A DNA stretch of 6,146 nt from Actinomycetes bacterium (GTDB lineage Bacteria > Actinomycetota > Actinomycetes > Actinomycetales > Beutenbergiaceae), in contig JAJYRV010000129.1 in NCBI GenBank assembly GCA_021793935.1, forward strand, positions 1 to 6,146, read 5' to 3'. Of the stretch, positions 5,520 through 6,146 are shown piece by piece; position 1 is the stretch's first letter; each line of letters opens with the position of its first letter. A program made the position numbers and the translations under genes. The notes beneath the pieces were generated by a model. That model was not told where the DNA came from and searched no databases. It was given only the letters and a program-made list of their open reading frames with translations.

Positions 5520-6146
5520 CGCCCGCCCCCGGCGACGATGTTCAACAAGCGGCGTGCTTTGAGCTCCGTCTCCGCCCACTCCCCGAGTGGGTCGGAATCG
5601 GCGGTGATGCCCGCTCCGGTTCCGAATTTCAGGTGTCCCTCTCGCCACCAGAAGGAACGGATCATCGCCCCGAAGCACGCCTCGCCGGCGTCGACGTCGA
5701 TCCAGCCGATCGCTCCGCAGTAGGGACCGCGGGGCACCGGCTCCAGCTCGGCGATCTCCGCTAACGCCGGTTGGATCGGCACCCCGGCGACGGACATCGG
5801 GGGAAGCAGTAGCGGCAGGAGGTTCGCCCATTGGCTGGGCTCCCCTGCCGGGTCGCGGCGCAAGGCCCCCTCCACCCGGGCGACGAGTTGCACCAGTCCC
5901 GGATGCCCCTCGACCTCGCCGGGAGAAACGGCGGGGTCGGGGCAGACATCTTTGACGTGCTCGGCCAGGGCGCGGGCGACGAGGCGGCTCTCCTCGTAGT
6001 CCTTGGTTCGAAGCTGCTGGGAGCGCGGGGCGGTCCCTTTGATCGGGGCGCAGCTCAGCACGCCGCGGCGCACCCGGAAAGCGAGCTCGGGGGAGGCGGC
6101 GGCGATCCAGGTTTTGGGTCCGGTGCCCGCGGGAAAATCGAACCAG
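5516..6146 (-). CDS. pabB: Aminodeoxychorismate synthase component I-like chorismate-binding enzyme (C-terminal 209 residues; 5' end outside window)
   Basis: PabB converts chorismate, with ammonia from a PabA-type amidotransferase, to 4-amino-4-deoxychorismate. The visible part reads in frame from the window edge. Visible residues 34-38 are PIKGT; its lysine is the one that distinguishes aminodeoxychorismate synthases from anthranilate synthases. Later family blocks are present: HPGLVQLVARVEGAL, the AEIAELEP-x3-RGPYCGAIGW segment, and the C-terminal GAGITADSDPLGEW-x-ET that ends with metal-ligand-type glutamates. Two blocks are abnormal. The (M)IVDLxRND region is replaced by sequence more like isochorismate synthases, with a shortened loop before it, and the SxTGAPK block reads SVAGVPI. 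The stop overlaps pabC by four bases. Family membership is firm. The aminodeoxychorismate activity is inferred from PIKGT and pabC; an anthranilate or isochorismate synthase is possible but less likely. Confidence 0.78.
   Translation of the reverse strand, partial: WFDFPAGTGPKTWIAAASPELAFRVRRGVLSCAPIKGTAPRSQQLRTKDYEESRLVARALAEHVKDVCPDPAVSPGEVEGHPGLVQLVARVEGALRRDPAGEPSQWANLLPLLLPPMSVAGVPIQPALAEIAELEPVPRGPYCGAIGWIDVDAGEACFGAMIRSFWWREGHLKFGTGAGITADSDPLGEWAETELKARRLLNIVAGGGR

Overview
The window looks like chromosome of a high-GC Gram-positive actinobacterium. The evidence is the heavy G/C bias at third codon positions, frequent GTG starts, and a gene set for phosphatidylinositol mannosides (PIMs), which are lipids characteristic of Actinobacteria. 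All recognisable genes lie on the minus strand, so they are read here from high to low coordinates. I cannot place the organism more precisely. The HIT protein's active-site segment reminds me more of streptomycete-type homologues than of the mycobacterial one, but that is from memory.

Right block (4704-6146): the 3' part of a pabB-like chorismate-binding enzyme overlaps pabC, a class IV PLP enzyme, by four bases. Together they would make p-aminobenzoate for folate. The pabB product is divergent: it keeps the PIKGT lysine motif of aminodeoxychorismate synthase but lacks the family's usual DLxRND segment.

Middle (4325-4703): a palindromic spacer carries a good promoter for a complete tRNA-Val (anticodon CAC). 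A 243-base non-coding stretch follows before thrS. It holds a bulged 12-bp stem-loop, a small hairpin, a weak candidate promoter and a clear Shine-Dalgarno sequence.

Left block (1-4324): a tightly packed five-gene operon in the order thrS, HIT-family Ap4A phosphorylase, pgsA (phosphatidylinositol phosphate synthase), patA (PIM acyltransferase), pimA (first PIM mannosyltransferase, cut by the window edge). Each junction overlaps by 4, 14, 8 and 4 bases, so translation is probably coupled throughout. PgsA, PimA and PatA are successive steps: they make the phosphatidylinositol precursor, add the first mannose, and acylate that mannose. ThrRS and the HIT protein may be linked through Ap4A, a side product of many aminoacyl-tRNA synthetases. 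As I recall it, the same order occurs around thrS-pimA in mycobacteria, so this is conserved actinobacterial housekeeping DNA.

I see no mobile element, CRISPR array, toxin-antitoxin pair or defence system, and no previously undescribed multi-gene system. The points most worth a second look are the atypical PabB, the structured thrS leader, and the HIT start region with a Shine-Dalgarno-like sequence just inside the reading frame.
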